A stretch of DNA of 64,000 bases from Nocardia cyriacigeorgica (GCF_029868385.1 NZ_JARWNX010000040.1:62001-126000), one strand, 5' to 3'; numbered from the stretch's first letter, positions 1-9,087 are shown. The notes: a model not told the origin generated them from the sequence alone. A program made the numbers and translations.

Positions 1-551
<551 letters not shown>

Positions 552-640
552 GGTGTTGCGAACCCTACGCTGCGACCCGGCCCATTAACTGTGGTCAGGT
601 GCCTTCAGATTCGGCCGTTCGGTGGTGCAGAATGTGGAGC

Positions 641-1696
641 ATGTCTGTTGCGCAACCGGCCGGTGTGGACCGCGAGGTCGTCGATTTCGCCGTGATCGGG
701 AACTGGATGACCGAACAGGGCCTGCCCGAGGGAGAGTTCCAGGAGGTCACCGAGCTGGGCGGCGGCACCCAGAACATCATGCTGCGATTCACCCGCGGTG
801 GGCGCGAGTACGTGCTGCGCCGCGGCCCCAAGCATCTGCGGGCCAAGAGCAACGACGTCATCCGGCGCGAGGCGAGGCTACTGGGCGCGCTGGGCGGTAC
901 CGACGTGAAGGCGCCGCGGGTCATCGCCGCGTGCGCGGATGAATCCGTGCTCGGCGCCGTCTTCTATCTGACGGAACCGATCACCGGCTTCAACCCGCAG
1001 ACCGAGCTACCCGAACTGCACGCGGGCGATCCCGAGATCCGGCGGCAGATGGGATTGTCGGCGGTCGAGGCGATCGCGCGGCTCGGCTCGCTCGACTATC
1101 AGGCGCTCGGGCTCGCCGATTACGGCAAGCCGGACGGGTTCCTGGAGCGCCAGGTTCCGCGCTGGCTCGGCGAACTCGAATCGTACGCGTCCAATGACGG
1201 CTATCCGGGCCCGGAGATCCCCGGCGTCGAGCGGGTCGGCGAGTGGCTGGACCGCAATCGCCCCGCGCAGTGGACGCCGGGCATCCTGCACGGCGATTGC
1301 CATCTGGCGAACATGATGTTCTCCTACGACGGCCCCGAGGTCGCCGCCATGGTCGACTGGGAGATGTCGACCATCGGTGATCCGCTGCTGGATCTGGGCT
1401 GGCAGATCGCCACCAGGCCGGTGCCCGGCACCACCGGTGCGGCCCTGGTCGGCAAGCTCGGCGCGGTCGGTGGCCTGCCGACGCCGGAGGAGATGATCGA
1501 GCACTACGCGAAATTCTCCGAACGCGATCTGAGCGCCGTCACCTGGTACACGGTGCTGGCCTGTTTCAAGCTCGGCATCGTGCTCGAGGGCACCCATGCG
1601 CGGGCGTTCGCGGGTAAGGCGCCGAAGCAGGTCGGCGATTTCCTGCACGCCATCACCCTCGAACTGTTCGAGCGGGCCCACGGCCTGATGGAGTGA
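641..1696 (+). CDS. Phosphotransferase family protein (APH/choline-kinase fold, acyl-CoA dehydrogenase-associated type)
   Basis: A 351-residue kinase-fold protein. Seen: LHGDCHLANMMF (Brenner motif H-G-D-x4-N, His about residue 217) followed by VDWEMSTIGDPLLDLGW, which holds the metal-binding Asp. This is the arrangement of the APH family, in particular the members found beside acyl-CoA dehydrogenases in mycobacteria (the ACAD10 kinase-like group). The substrate is unknown; a role in acyl or sterol side-chain metabolism is inference, helped by the KstR-like sites in front of the next gene. The frame is open upstream to 599. ATG 641 is chosen because family proteins start at this point; ATG 632 is the alternative, and no good ribosome site separates them. 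Confidence 0.85.
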   Translation: MSVAQPAGVDREVVDFAVIGNWMTEQGLPEGEFQEVTELGGGTQNIMLRFTRGGREYVLRRGPKHLRAKSNDVIRREARLLGALGGTDVKAPRVIAACADESVLGAVFYLTEPITGFNPQTELPELHAGDPEIRRQMGLSAVEAIARLGSLDYQALGLADYGKPDGFLERQVPRWLGELESYASNDGYPGPEIPGVERVGEWLDRNRPAQWTPGILHGDCHLANMMFSYDGPEVAAMVDWEMSTIGDPLLDLGWQIATRPVPGTTGAALVGKLGAVGGLPTPEEMIEHYAKFSERDLSAVTWYTVLACFKLGIVLEGTHARAFAGKAPKQVGDFLHAITLELFERAHGLME

Positions 1697-1727
1697 TCGG
1701 TCCGCTGCTGAAAACGGATGCCAATAC

Positions 1728-1741
1728 TAGAACGTGTTCGC
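1728..1741 (+). promoter_or_regulatory. KstR-like operator, distal copy (one mismatch)
   Basis: The sequence TAGAACGTGTTCGC matches the KstR palindrome TnnAACnnGTTnnA at all fixed positions but the last. It shares the extended core ACTAGAACG with the perfect site 55 bp downstream. KstR is the TetR-type repressor of cholesterol/sterol catabolism in mycobacteria and Rhodococcus. Assignment rests on the motif only. Confidence 0.5.
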
Positions 1742-1782
1742 ACTGCTCACGGGCCTTCATGGATGAATTTTCACCCAGCTAC

Positions 1783-1796
1783 TAGAACGCGTTTCA
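1783..1796 (+). promoter_or_regulatory. KstR-like operator, proximal copy (full match)
   Basis: TAGAACGCGTTTCA fits the published KstR consensus TnnAACnnGTTnnA at every fixed base. It ends 54 bp before the ATG of the NDMA-dependent alcohol dehydrogenase, where a repressor would cover the promoter. The motif is short, but two copies in one 154-bp intergenic gap make chance less likely. Confidence 0.6.
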
Positions 1797-1850
1797 ATTT
1801 TCTCGTACTGTGGGTGCAGTCACATTGAAGCACGCGAGAGGTCTACAGGA

Positions 1851-2981
1851 ATGAAGACGAAGGGCGCGATCCTGTGGGGGATCGACGAGCCGTGGTCGGT
1901 GGAAGAAATCGAGATCGGTGACCCGGTCGCCGGTGAGGTGCAGATCCGCATGGAAACCGCGGGCATGTGCCATTCGGATCACCACATCGTCACCGGTGCG
2001 ACGCCGATGCCGAGCTTCCCCGTCATGGGCGGGCACGAAGGCGCGGGTGTGATCACCGAACTGGGCCCGAATGTGCCGAGCGATCTACAGGTCGGCGACC
2101 ACGTCATCCTGTCGTTCATCCCGGCCTGTGGTCGCTGTCCGGCCTGTGTCTCGGGCAATATGGCGCTGTGCGACCTCGGCGCGGGCCTGCTGCTCGGCCA
2201 GGCCATCAGCGACGGCACCTACCGCATCCAGGCCAGGGGCGAGAACGTCATCCCGATGTGCCTGCTCGGCACCTTCTCCCCGTACATGACGGTGCACCAC
2301 ACCTCGGTGGTGAAGATCGATCCGTCGATTCCCTTCGAGGTCGCCTGCCTGGTCGGCTGCGGTGTGCCGACCGGTTTCGGATCCTCCACCCACGTCGCCA
2401 ATGTGATGCCGGGCGAGACCGTGGTCATCGCGGGCATCGGCGGCGTCGGCATGAGCGCGCTCCAGGGCGCGGTGCTCTCCGGCGCCTCCAAAGTGGTTGC
2501 CATCGACCCCAACCCGTGGAAGCGGGAACAGGCGCAGAAATTCGGCGCCACCCACACCTACGCCAGCATGGCCGAGGCGATCATGCCGCTGATGGATGCC
2601 ACCGAAGGCCGGATGGCCGAGAAGGTCATCCTCACCATGGGCGAAATGCACGGCGACTACATCGAAGAGGGCCTGATCCTCACCAGCAAGGCGGGCACCC
2701 TTGTCGTCACCTCGATGGGCCGGATGGACGCCGGTGAGGTGAAGATGAACAGCTTCCTGCTGTCCATGCTCCAGAAGACGGTGAAGGGCTGCATCTTCGG
2801 TGGCGGCAACGCCCGCCAGGACGCGCCGCGGCTGCTCTCGCTGTACAAGAGCGGCCAGCTCAACCTGGACGATATGGTCACCCGCAGCTACTCCTTGGAA
2901 GAGATCAACCAGGGCTACCAGGACATGCTCGACGGCAAGAACATCCGCGGCATCATCAAGTACACCGACGCCGACCGCTGA
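1851..2981 (+). CDS. NDMA-dependent (zinc, MDR-family) alcohol dehydrogenase
   Basis: A 376-residue medium-chain dehydrogenase. Seen: MCHSDHH with the first catalytic-zinc ligand, GGHEGAGVI, the four-Cys structural-zinc lobe CGRCPACVSGNMALC, and the Rossmann loop GIGGVGMSA. Known: actinobacterial enzymes of this type use a tightly bound nicotinamide cofactor and need an artificial acceptor such as N,N-dimethyl-4-nitrosoaniline for assay; natural substrates are mostly unknown. ATG 1851 follows AGGA closely. Regulation: two KstR-like sites lie just upstream, so sterol-linked induction is inferred. The gene converges, with a 4-bp gap, on the broken DUF1801 gene. Confidence 0.9.
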   Translation: MKTKGAILWGIDEPWSVEEIEIGDPVAGEVQIRMETAGMCHSDHHIVTGATPMPSFPVMGGHEGAGVITELGPNVPSDLQVGDHVILSFIPACGRCPACVSGNMALCDLGAGLLLGQAISDGTYRIQARGENVIPMCLLGTFSPYMTVHHTSVVKIDPSIPFEVACLVGCGVPTGFGSSTHVANVMPGETVVIAGIGGVGMSALQGAVLSGASKVVAIDPNPWKREQAQKFGATHTYASMAEAIMPLMDATEGRMAEKVILTMGEMHGDYIEEGLILTSKAGTLVVTSMGRMDAGEVKMNSFLLSMLQKTVKGCIFGGGNARQDAPRLLSLYKSGQLNLDDMVTRSYSLEEINQGYQDMLDGKNIRGIIKYTDADR

Positions 2982-2985
2982 CCCG

Positions 2986-3329
2986 CTACCGCTCGGCGAG
3001 CAGCCTGACGATCCGGGTGATCAACTCCTCCGGGATCGGCTCGCCGAGCGGGAATTTCAGCGTGCCCTTGCCGGTCTGATACCGCGCGAGGGTGCGCGCC
3101 AGCTCGGCGTCGCCCTCGGGGACCGGGTACAGGCTGATGTGCTGCTTCCAGCCGGCGAAGTGCACGACATTGTGATCGTGGAGCCGGTAGGTCGGGATGT
3201 CGTAGCGGATGGACTCCTCCGCGCCCGGCAGCGCCGCGCGGATCGTGGCACGCAGCCCGTTCAGGACCGGGCGGACGTCGTCGGGGAATCCGGCGATATG
3301 GCGTCGACCGTGGTCGGTTTCGCGGTCAT
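2986..3329 (-). pseudogene. DUF1801/YdhG-like protein, frameshifted after codon ~10
   Basis: The body of the protein (GFPDDVRPVLNGL, PGAEESIRYDIPTY, WKQHISLYPVP, GKGTLKFPL) is a clear DUF1801 protein of unknown function. Its natural N-terminus, MTAKPTTVDA, is in another frame, starting at ATG 3329 with GAGG seven bases upstream. The switch lies near 3297-3302, where GCCATATCGCC stands for an expected GCC TAT ATC GCC, so one T is missing. Reading the body frame upstream gives only an unrelated GTG start at 3360 without a ribosome site. It may be a real mutation or a sequencing error. An intact paralogue of the same family lies at 37537-37902. Confidence 0.75.
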
Positions 3330-3456
3330 GAGCGAACCTCGATTCTTGGCGGTTGCGCACGTGAATCGTCCTCGGCCGAGTCTATGCCCAGCATGTAGCG
3401 CGCGCCGCCGCACGGATGGCCGAGTCGGGTGGCGATCCGCGATTCGTGAGGCCGGG

Positions 3457-4650
3457 TCAGCCGGTGCAGCGCAGCAGGGCTTGGCGAAGATTGCGGCTGC
3501 GGACGTCATCGAGAACGGCCATGCCGAGACGATTCATGACGTAGCCGAAGCCGAATCCGGTGCTGGGATCGGCGAATCCGAAGGAGCCGCCGAGCCCGGT
3601 GGTGCCGTAGGCGCGCTTATCGGATCCGAAGCGGAACGCGCCCCGCGATTTGCGGAAACCGAGGTGGTAGCGGCTCTTGGTGTGCAACACGAGGTCATCG
3701 GCGGGGACATCGTCGGCGGTGTCGGCGAGGGCGAGCCGGTCCAATACCGCATCCTGGACCGGAAGCGCACCGGTGCGGCCCGCTGCCGCGCCGTAGATGG
3801 CCGCAAGTGCGCGGGCGGAACCGACGCCGCCGTGACTGGCAACGCCCAGGTCGAGGAACTCCCGTCGGGCGGCGCGCGCGGGCGCGCCGAAGCGCGGATT
3901 GGTCAGGGCCGCATAGGACAGGCCGCGTTTGGTGTAGACCTCGGCGCCGATCCGCAGCGGGATATCGCGTTCGTAGCGCAGGATGTCGAGGCCCTTGGTC
4001 GCGGAAAGGACGGCGACGCGGTCCAGGCTCTGGTCGGCGGGTAGGCCGATGAAGAAATCGAGGCCGAGCGGCGTCGCCAGTTCGTCGGCGAAGAACTGTC
4101 CGATCGTGCGGGCTTGCGGATCAACCCGGCGCAGCAGCTCGCCCTGGTACAGGCCGAGGGTCAGCGCGTGATAGCCGTGCCGGGTGCCCGGCCGCCACGC
4201 GGGTTTCTGCGCGGCCAGGATCTCGGCCAGTCCGTCGAGATCGGCGACCTGGGCGGCTTTTACCGGGCGGTCGAGCCCGGACAGGCCCGCCTGATGGTCG
4301 ATCAACTGGCGGACGGTGATCGCGTCCTTGCCGCCCGCCGCGAATTCCGGCCAGTACTTCGCCACCGGCTGCTCGTAATCGAGCAGGCCACGGGAAGCCG
4401 CCGTCGCCAGTGCGAAAGCCGCCATACCCTTCGTCGAGGAGAACACCGGCACGATGGTGTCGCGCTCCCAGGGCTGGACGCGGGCCCGATCGCGGTATCC
4501 GGCCCCCAGGTCCACCACCGGGCGGTCGCCCGCGTAGATCGCGACGGCGGCGCCGATTTCGCCGTGCTGGGTGAAATTGCGCCGGAATGCGTCGGCGACG
4601 GGGCCGAAACCGGCCTCGACCTCGCCGTGGATCGTGGGGTGCTCACTCAT
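3457..4650 (-). CDS. Serine hydrolase of the beta-lactamase/EstB family
   Basis: A 397-residue protein with the beta-lactamase/penicillin-binding fold. Seen: SSTKGMAAFALA gives the catalytic S-x-x-K tetrad, preceded by VVDLGAGYRDRA, and YHALTLGLYQGELLRRV lies at the place of the Tyr motif. The C-terminal GLGGSFGFADP loop is typical of EstB-like esterases. No signal peptide is evident, so a cytoplasmic esterase or beta-lactamase-like hydrolase is more likely than a cell-wall enzyme. The frame is open to 4821, but that stretch overlaps the divergent hydrolase gene; ATG 4650 (MSEHPTIHG) is the family-like start. A second, distinct serine hydrolase begins 43 bp away on the other strand. Confidence 0.85.
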   Translation of the reverse strand: MSEHPTIHGEVEAGFGPVADAFRRNFTQHGEIGAAVAIYAGDRPVVDLGAGYRDRARVQPWERDTIVPVFSSTKGMAAFALATAASRGLLDYEQPVAKYWPEFAAGGKDAITVRQLIDHQAGLSGLDRPVKAAQVADLDGLAEILAAQKPAWRPGTRHGYHALTLGLYQGELLRRVDPQARTIGQFFADELATPLGLDFFIGLPADQSLDRVAVLSATKGLDILRYERDIPLRIGAEVYTKRGLSYAALTNPRFGAPARAARREFLDLGVASHGGVGSARALAAIYGAAAGRTGALPVQDAVLDRLALADTADDVPADDLVLHTKSRYHLGFRKSRGAFRFGSDKRAYGTTGLGGSFGFADPSTGFGFGYVMNRLGMAVLDDVRSRNLRQALLRCTG

Positions 4651-4680
4651 GGTTACTCGATGGTATCGGCCATGTTCTCG

Positions 4681-4694
4681 TAGGCTCGGCTGTG
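4681..4694 (+). promoter_or_regulatory. Leaderless-type -10 element (TAGGCT) for the 4694 gene
   Basis: TAGGCT at 4681-4686 fits the actinobacterial -10 consensus TANNNT and is followed after 7 nt by the GTG at 4694, with no Shine-Dalgarno sequence. That spacing would place the transcript start on the start codon. Confidence 0.5.
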
Positions 4695-5527
4695 TGCGTT
4701 CCCTCGAGCAGATCAGCGATTGGCCGGTTCGGCACGCGGCGGCGGCCGTGGTGTCCAGTGGCGGCGACACCGCCGTCGCGGGCGATACCGACCGAGTGTT
4801 CCGATTGGCCTCGGTGACCAAACCATTGGCCGCGTACGCGGTGCTGGTCGCGGTCGAGGAGGGCGCGATCGAACTCGATCAGCCTGCGGGCCCGCCGGGC
4901 TCGACGGTGCGGCATCTGCTGGCCCACACCTCGGGGCTGGCCTTCGACACCACCGATGTGATGGCCGAGCCGGGCGCACGGCGTATCTATTCGAGTTCGG
5001 GTTTCGAGGTGCTCGCGAGCTTCGTCGCCGAACAGACCGGTATCGCCTTCGAGGACTATCTGCGCGATGCCGTCTTCACGCCGCTCGGCATGACGTCATC
5101 GGTGCTGGACGGCTCCGCCGGTCACGCCTGTCGTTCCAGCGCAGACGATCTGCTGCGCTTCGCCACGGAACTGTTGAATCCGCAGCTGATCTCGGCCGAG
5201 ACCCACGCCGAGGCCACGACCGTCCAGTTCCCGGGCCGCAATGGTGTGCTGCCTGGGTTCGGATCGCAGCGGCCCAACGATTGGGGACTCGGATTCGAGA
5301 TCCGCAATGGGAAATCCCCGCATTGGACCGGCTCGGCGAACTCGCCGCGAACCTACGGACATTTCGGCCAATCCGGCACATTTCTGTGGGTCGACCCGGA
5401 AGTCGGCTTGGCGTGTCTCGCCTTGAGCGACGAGAATTTCGGAGATTGGGCACGGTCGGTGTGGCCGCCGTTCAGCGATGCGGTGATCGCTGAGGCGACA
5501 CGCCGAAGTAACTCGTCTGCTGAGTAA
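4694..5527 (+). CDS. Serine hydrolase (class C beta-lactamase fold)
   Basis: A 277-residue protein, short for the family. Seen: LASVTKPLAAY (S-x-x-K), the downstream HLLAHTSGL of beta-lactamase-type esterases, YSSSGFEVL (Tyr motif, with Ser where Asn is usual), FTPLGMTSS and HFGQSGTFLWVD (H-x-G motif). Substrate unknown; esterase, peptidase and beta-lactam hydrolase are all possible in this family. The frame runs back to 4571 but family similarity begins at GTG 4694, which has a leaderless-type -10 element and leaves 43 bp to the divergent hydrolase at 4650. The two neighbouring hydrolases are not close copies of each other. Confidence 0.85.
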   Translation: MRSLEQISDWPVRHAAAAVVSSGGDTAVAGDTDRVFRLASVTKPLAAYAVLVAVEEGAIELDQPAGPPGSTVRHLLAHTSGLAFDTTDVMAEPGARRIYSSSGFEVLASFVAEQTGIAFEDYLRDAVFTPLGMTSSVLDGSAGHACRSSADDLLRFATELLNPQLISAETHAEATTVQFPGRNGVLPGFGSQRPNDWGLGFEIRNGKSPHWTGSANSPRTYGHFGQSGTFLWVDPEVGLACLALSDENFGDWARSVWPPFSDAVIAEATRRSNSSAE

Positions 5528-5619
5528 CAGGTGTAACACCGGACACTCGAGTACACTCGGGCAACGCCAGTTCGACGGGCCGTTGGGGAAGACGTTCCTC
5601 GTCGAAGCTGGAGGTGTCA

Positions 5620-6156
5620 GTGGTGCGCGCATCGAGTCAGTTCGCGGATGCGACGGCGGGTGTGGTCTACATTCACTCGTCGCCAGCCGCGCTGTGCCCG
5701 CACATCGAGTGGGCACTCGGCTCTGCTCTCGGGGCCCCCGCCAAGCTTCGCTGGACCGCCCAACCGGCCGCCTCCGGCCAACTGCGGGCAACCAGCGATT
5801 GGATCGGCCCCGTCGGCACCGCCGCGCGCATCGCCCAATCCCTCAGATCCTGGCCGGTACTGAGATTCGAGGTCACCGAGGACCCGAGCGAGGGGGTGGA
5901 CGGCGAGCGCTACAGCTTCGTCCCCACCCTCGGGCTCTGGCACGGATCCACCAGCGCCAACGGTGATGTCACCCTCGGCGAGATGCGGCTGCGGGTGATG
6001 CTGCAAACCGCACGTGAACTCGACAAGTATTCCGGCTACGACCTCGCCGCCGAACTCGACCGCGCGCTCGGCACCGCCTGGGACGAGGACCTCGAGGTCT
6101 TCCGCTGCGGCAGCGAAGGCGCCGAAGTCACCTGGTTGCGCCGCGACGTGGGGTGA
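5620..6156 (+). CDS. DUF3145 domain protein
   Basis: A 178-residue actinobacterial protein of unknown function. Seen: GVVYIHSSPAALCPH near the N-terminus, SDWIGPVGTAARIA, RFEVTEDPSEGVDGERYS, GEMRLRVM and a C-terminal GTAWDEDLEVFR, EVTWL. These are the conserved blocks of the DUF3145 family; no catalytic motif is obvious. Three in-frame GTGs (5614, 5620, 5623) follow GGAGG at 5610-5614; 5620 or 5623 gives normal spacing and 5614 overlaps the ribosome site. The gene stands alone between the hydrolase and the GT87 gene. Confidence 0.9.
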   Translation: MVRASSQFADATAGVVYIHSSPAALCPHIEWALGSALGAPAKLRWTAQPAASGQLRATSDWIGPVGTAARIAQSLRSWPVLRFEVTEDPSEGVDGERYSFVPTLGLWHGSTSANGDVTLGEMRLRVMLQTARELDKYSGYDLAAELDRALGTAWDEDLEVFRCGSEGAEVTWLRRDVG

Positions 6157-6321
6157 GCCGAGCCGCCGCACGGACCTCGTTCCCCTCGACCGGCCGGGCT
6201 TGTGTATGGTTGCCGGGGTCGTCGAGCAGCGGGGAGGTGGTCGGAATCCGAGCACGCCAGGAAGCCGGATCGACCGGGATCGACGCCCAGCCGAGTCCAG
6301 GCAAGACAACACACACTCTTT

Positions 6322-7578
6322 ATGACACATAGTCCGCTCACGTTGCCCACACGTTGGTCCCGGGTAGCACCATGGTGTATTCCGGTGCTGCTGTCCATCG
6401 TGGTCGCCTTTTGGCTCACCGATCACATCTCCCGCGGTTTCATCGACCTCGAGGTCTACCGGATCGGGATCGAGACCCTCCGCGACGGCGGTGACATGTA
6501 CGGCGATCTGCCCGAGACCTCGTTCGGGATCGGGCTGCCGTTCATCTATCCACCATTCGCGGCGTTGGCGTTGTCGCCGTTCGCGCTGCTGCCGTGGAGC
6601 GTGGCGGTGGTCAGCTACTTCACGGTCTCGGTCGCCGCGCTCGCACTGACCCTGCTCCTGGTGGCCCGGCGCATGTGGCCGCAACAGCGTGGCCTCGGGT
6701 GGTGGGCGGCGGCCACCGCCCTGCCGCTGAGCCTGCTGCTCGAGCCGACGGTCTCGACGTTGGACTTCGGCCAGGTGAACCTGATCCTGATGGGTCTGGT
6801 CGCGGCCGACTGCCTCACCGAGAAGACGAAATGGCCGCGCGGTGTGCTGGTGGGTATCGCCGCGGCCATCAAACTCACGCCCGCCGCGTTCGTGCTGTAC
6901 TTCCTGGTGCGCCGCGACTACCGCGCCGCCATCACCGCCGCCGCCACCGGTGCCACGGTCACCGCGTTGGCCTTCGCGGTACTGCCGCGCGAATCGTTCG
7001 ACTACTGGTTCGGCGGCGGAAACATGTCCGGACTGTCCGGTTCGGTCTTCCATACCAATCAGTCGATCCAGGGCGTGCTCGCTCGCTTCGGCATCTCCGG
7101 TATCGCCTTCACCGCGCTGTGGCTGGTGTTGGCCGCGGTGGCGCTGGTACTGGTCTTCGCGATCATGCGCAAGGTCGCCGACGTGGCACCGCTGGCGCTG
7201 TTCGCCAATGCACTGCTCGCCTTGCTGGTCTCGCCCATCTCGTGGTCGCACCACTGGGTGTGGGTGGCACCGGGCCTGCTGGTCATGGTCGCCTATGCGG
7301 GCAGACTGCCGCGCGCCGCCGCCATCGGCTGCTATCTGGCCGCGATCGCCATCGCGTGGGTGTTCTACGTCGCGCCGCACGAGCACGTCCCGCAGGGCGA
7401 GGACCGGGAACTGAGCTGGTCGATCGGTCAGCACCTCGTCGGCAATGCCTATGTGTGGATGGCGTTGCTGATGCTCGGGTGGATCGCGCTGGCCCGGCGG
7501 GCGCAACAACATCCCGAACCGGAACCGGCCACCGAACTCGACGAGGTGGTGGCCGAGCGGAGTCCCACACTGCGGTGA
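6322..7578 (+). CDS. Polyprenyl-phosphate-dependent alpha-mannosyltransferase-like membrane protein (GT87/DUF2029)
   Basis: A 418-residue integral membrane protein with about ten hydrophobic segments. Seen: an acidic pair in the first loop (FIDLEVYR), the FIYPPFAALALSP loop, the DFGQVNLILMGLV segment and SWSHHWVWVAPGLL in the C-terminal half, all typical of GT87 enzymes. Known: mycobacterial members (PimE, Rv2181-type) add alpha-1,2-mannose from polyprenyl-phosphomannose to phosphatidylinositol mannosides and lipomannan on the outer face of the membrane. ATG 6322 is taken because the hydrophobic protein begins there; the frame upstream to 6202 is Arg-rich and not protein-like. Exact acceptor unknown. 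Confidence 0.8.
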   Translation: MTHSPLTLPTRWSRVAPWCIPVLLSIVVAFWLTDHISRGFIDLEVYRIGIETLRDGGDMYGDLPETSFGIGLPFIYPPFAALALSPFALLPWSVAVVSYFTVSVAALALTLLLVARRMWPQQRGLGWWAAATALPLSLLLEPTVSTLDFGQVNLILMGLVAADCLTEKTKWPRGVLVGIAAAIKLTPAAFVLYFLVRRDYRAAITAAATGATVTALAFAVLPRESFDYWFGGGNMSGLSGSVFHTNQSIQGVLARFGISGIAFTALWLVLAAVALVLVFAIMRKVADVAPLALFANALLALLVSPISWSHHWVWVAPGLLVMVAYAGRLPRAAAIGCYLAAIAIAWVFYVAPHEHVPQGEDRELSWSIGQHLVGNAYVWMALLMLGWIALARRAQQHPEPEPATELDEVVAERSPTLR

Positions 7579-7658
7579 GCGCTCGCGCCGCCGGGGCGCG
7601 GGGACCCGAAAGGTACCGGCCCCAGAAGTGCGGACGCGGATACCAGCCGAAATCTGGC

Positions 7659-7671
7659 TACGCTCATCGTG
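7659..7671 (+). promoter_or_regulatory. Leaderless-type -10 element (TACGCT) for the thioester reductase gene
   Basis: TACGCT at 7659-7664 fits TANNNT and is followed after 6 nt by GTG 7671. No ribosome-binding sequence is visible. Confidence 0.45.
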
Positions 7672-8975
7672 TGCACCCACAGCCCGGCTGGTCGGCGTCA
7701 GCGATAACGGGCCGATACGGGTTCGGCGGACATCCGCGGTCGATCACCGAACTGGCGGGGCCGAACAAGGTCGTGCGCACGGATGCGCGCCGCCGCCCGG
7801 AAACCGAGATCGGCGCCGACGCCGAACTCGATGCGACGATCGCGCCTGATACGCGGATCCCGACGAGCGTTCCCGATCCGCGCGCGGTCTTCGTCACCGG
7901 TGCGGCCGGGTTTCTCGGCGCCCATCTGGTCCGGCAACTGGCGACCGATACGAACGCGCAGATCCGCTGTCTGGTCCGGGCCGCCGACGCGCGCGCGGCG
8001 CACACCCGGATCATGGATGCCTTGCGCAGGTACCGGCTGTGGCGTCCGGATATCGCGGCGCGGGTGGTGGCCGTCGCGGGTGATCTGACCGAGCCCGAAT
8101 TCGGACTCACGGCCCCCGAGTATCGAACGCACTGCGCCGAGGTCGACGTCATCGTGCACAACGGTGCGCGGGTCAATCACGCCGAGCCCTATGCACGGCT
8201 GCGGGTCGCCAACGTCATCGGTACCGCATCGATCCTGCGCTTCGCCTGCACCGGGCCGGACAAACCCGTGCATTTCGTCTCCACCACCTCGGTAGGCTCG
8301 GCGACGGTGGCCGGACCACGGCTCACCGTGCACGAAACGCGTCCGGGTCTCGATGTGCTCGCGGGTAACGGCTATGTGCTGAGCAAATGGGTCGGTGAGG
8401 AGTTGATGGCGCAGGCCGCCGACCGTGGTCTGCCGACGGTGATCCACCGTCCCGACCGGATCTGCGGCAGTTCACGAACCGGCGCCACCAGCTCCGACGA
8501 CGCTGTCTGGCTGTTGATTCGGGCGGCGGTGCTGCTCGGCGGTTCTCTTCCCGCCCGCGGTACCGAATTGAGCTTGGTCCCCGCCGATTACGTGTCCGCG
8601 GCGATCGTGCACATGATGACCTCCGGCGCCGCGACCGCCGTGCACCATCTGGTCAACCGCACCTCCGTGCCGCTCGACACGGTATGGGAGCGGCTGCGTC
8701 GCAAGGGCTTCGACGTGGCCGTCGCCTCTGCGACCGAATTGGCCGCTCGGCTCGCGGTCGGCGCGGGCACCGACGGCGACCTCGCGAAGGCGCTGATCCT
8801 CGGCGAGCGAGCGACCTTCGCGGGATACCGGCAGTCCTGGGACGATACGAACACTCGAAACGCACTGTCCGGGTCGGGAATCGTGTGCCCGCCGATGACC
8901 ATCGACCTCATCGACCGCCATATCGACTATTTCATCGACACCGGATTCCTGCCGAGGCCGAAACCGCTGGGGTGA
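7671..8975 (+). CDS. Stand-alone thioester reductase domain protein (extended SDR)
   Basis: 434 residues. After about 65 poorly conserved residues the extended-SDR reductase domain begins: VFVTGAAGFLGAHL (NAD(P) motif TGxxGFLG), CLVRA, VDVIVHNGARVNH, FVSTTSVGS, GYVLSKWVGEEL (Tyr and Lys of the active site) and HRPDRICG. Known: such R domains release carrier-bound acyl or peptidyl thioesters as aldehydes or alcohols in NRPS, carboxylic acid reductases and Lys2. Here the domain is alone, without an A or T domain, so it must act on a carrier protein made elsewhere or on a CoA thioester (inference). The NRPS at 56 kb ends in its own thioesterase and is not an obvious partner. Start: GTG 7671 with a leaderless-type promoter. 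Confidence 0.8.
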   Translation: MHPQPGWSASAITGRYGFGGHPRSITELAGPNKVVRTDARRRPETEIGADAELDATIAPDTRIPTSVPDPRAVFVTGAAGFLGAHLVRQLATDTNAQIRCLVRAADARAAHTRIMDALRRYRLWRPDIAARVVAVAGDLTEPEFGLTAPEYRTHCAEVDVIVHNGARVNHAEPYARLRVANVIGTASILRFACTGPDKPVHFVSTTSVGSATVAGPRLTVHETRPGLDVLAGNGYVLSKWVGEELMAQAADRGLPTVIHRPDRICGSSRTGATSSDDAVWLLIRAAVLLGGSLPARGTELSLVPADYVSAAIVHMMTSGAATAVHHLVNRTSVPLDTVWERLRRKGFDVAVASATELAARLAVGAGTDGDLAKALILGERATFAGYRQSWDDTNTRNALSGSGIVCPPMTIDLIDRHIDYFIDTGFLPRPKPLG

Positions 8976-9073
8976 GGTCCTCACAAGAGGGTGGATTCGG
9001 GGACCGGCTGGGTGAAGTGTGCTCGGCGACCCGACCCCTCGGCGTGGGACCGAAACTCTTTGGGCGGCAGCAC

Positions 9074-9087
9074 TAGGCTCGGCGGCG
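9074..9087 (+). promoter_or_regulatory. Leaderless-type -10 element (TAGGCT) for the 9087 gene
   Basis: TAGGCT at 9074-9079, then 7 nt, then GTG 9087; same spacing and hexamer as at 4681-4694. Confidence 0.5.

Noticed and set aside
5617..7680. 687-codon minus-strand frame opposite DUF3145 and the GT87 gene
   Set aside because: Spans two genes that have recognisable domains on the plus strand; composition is low-complexity Gln/Arg/Gly.
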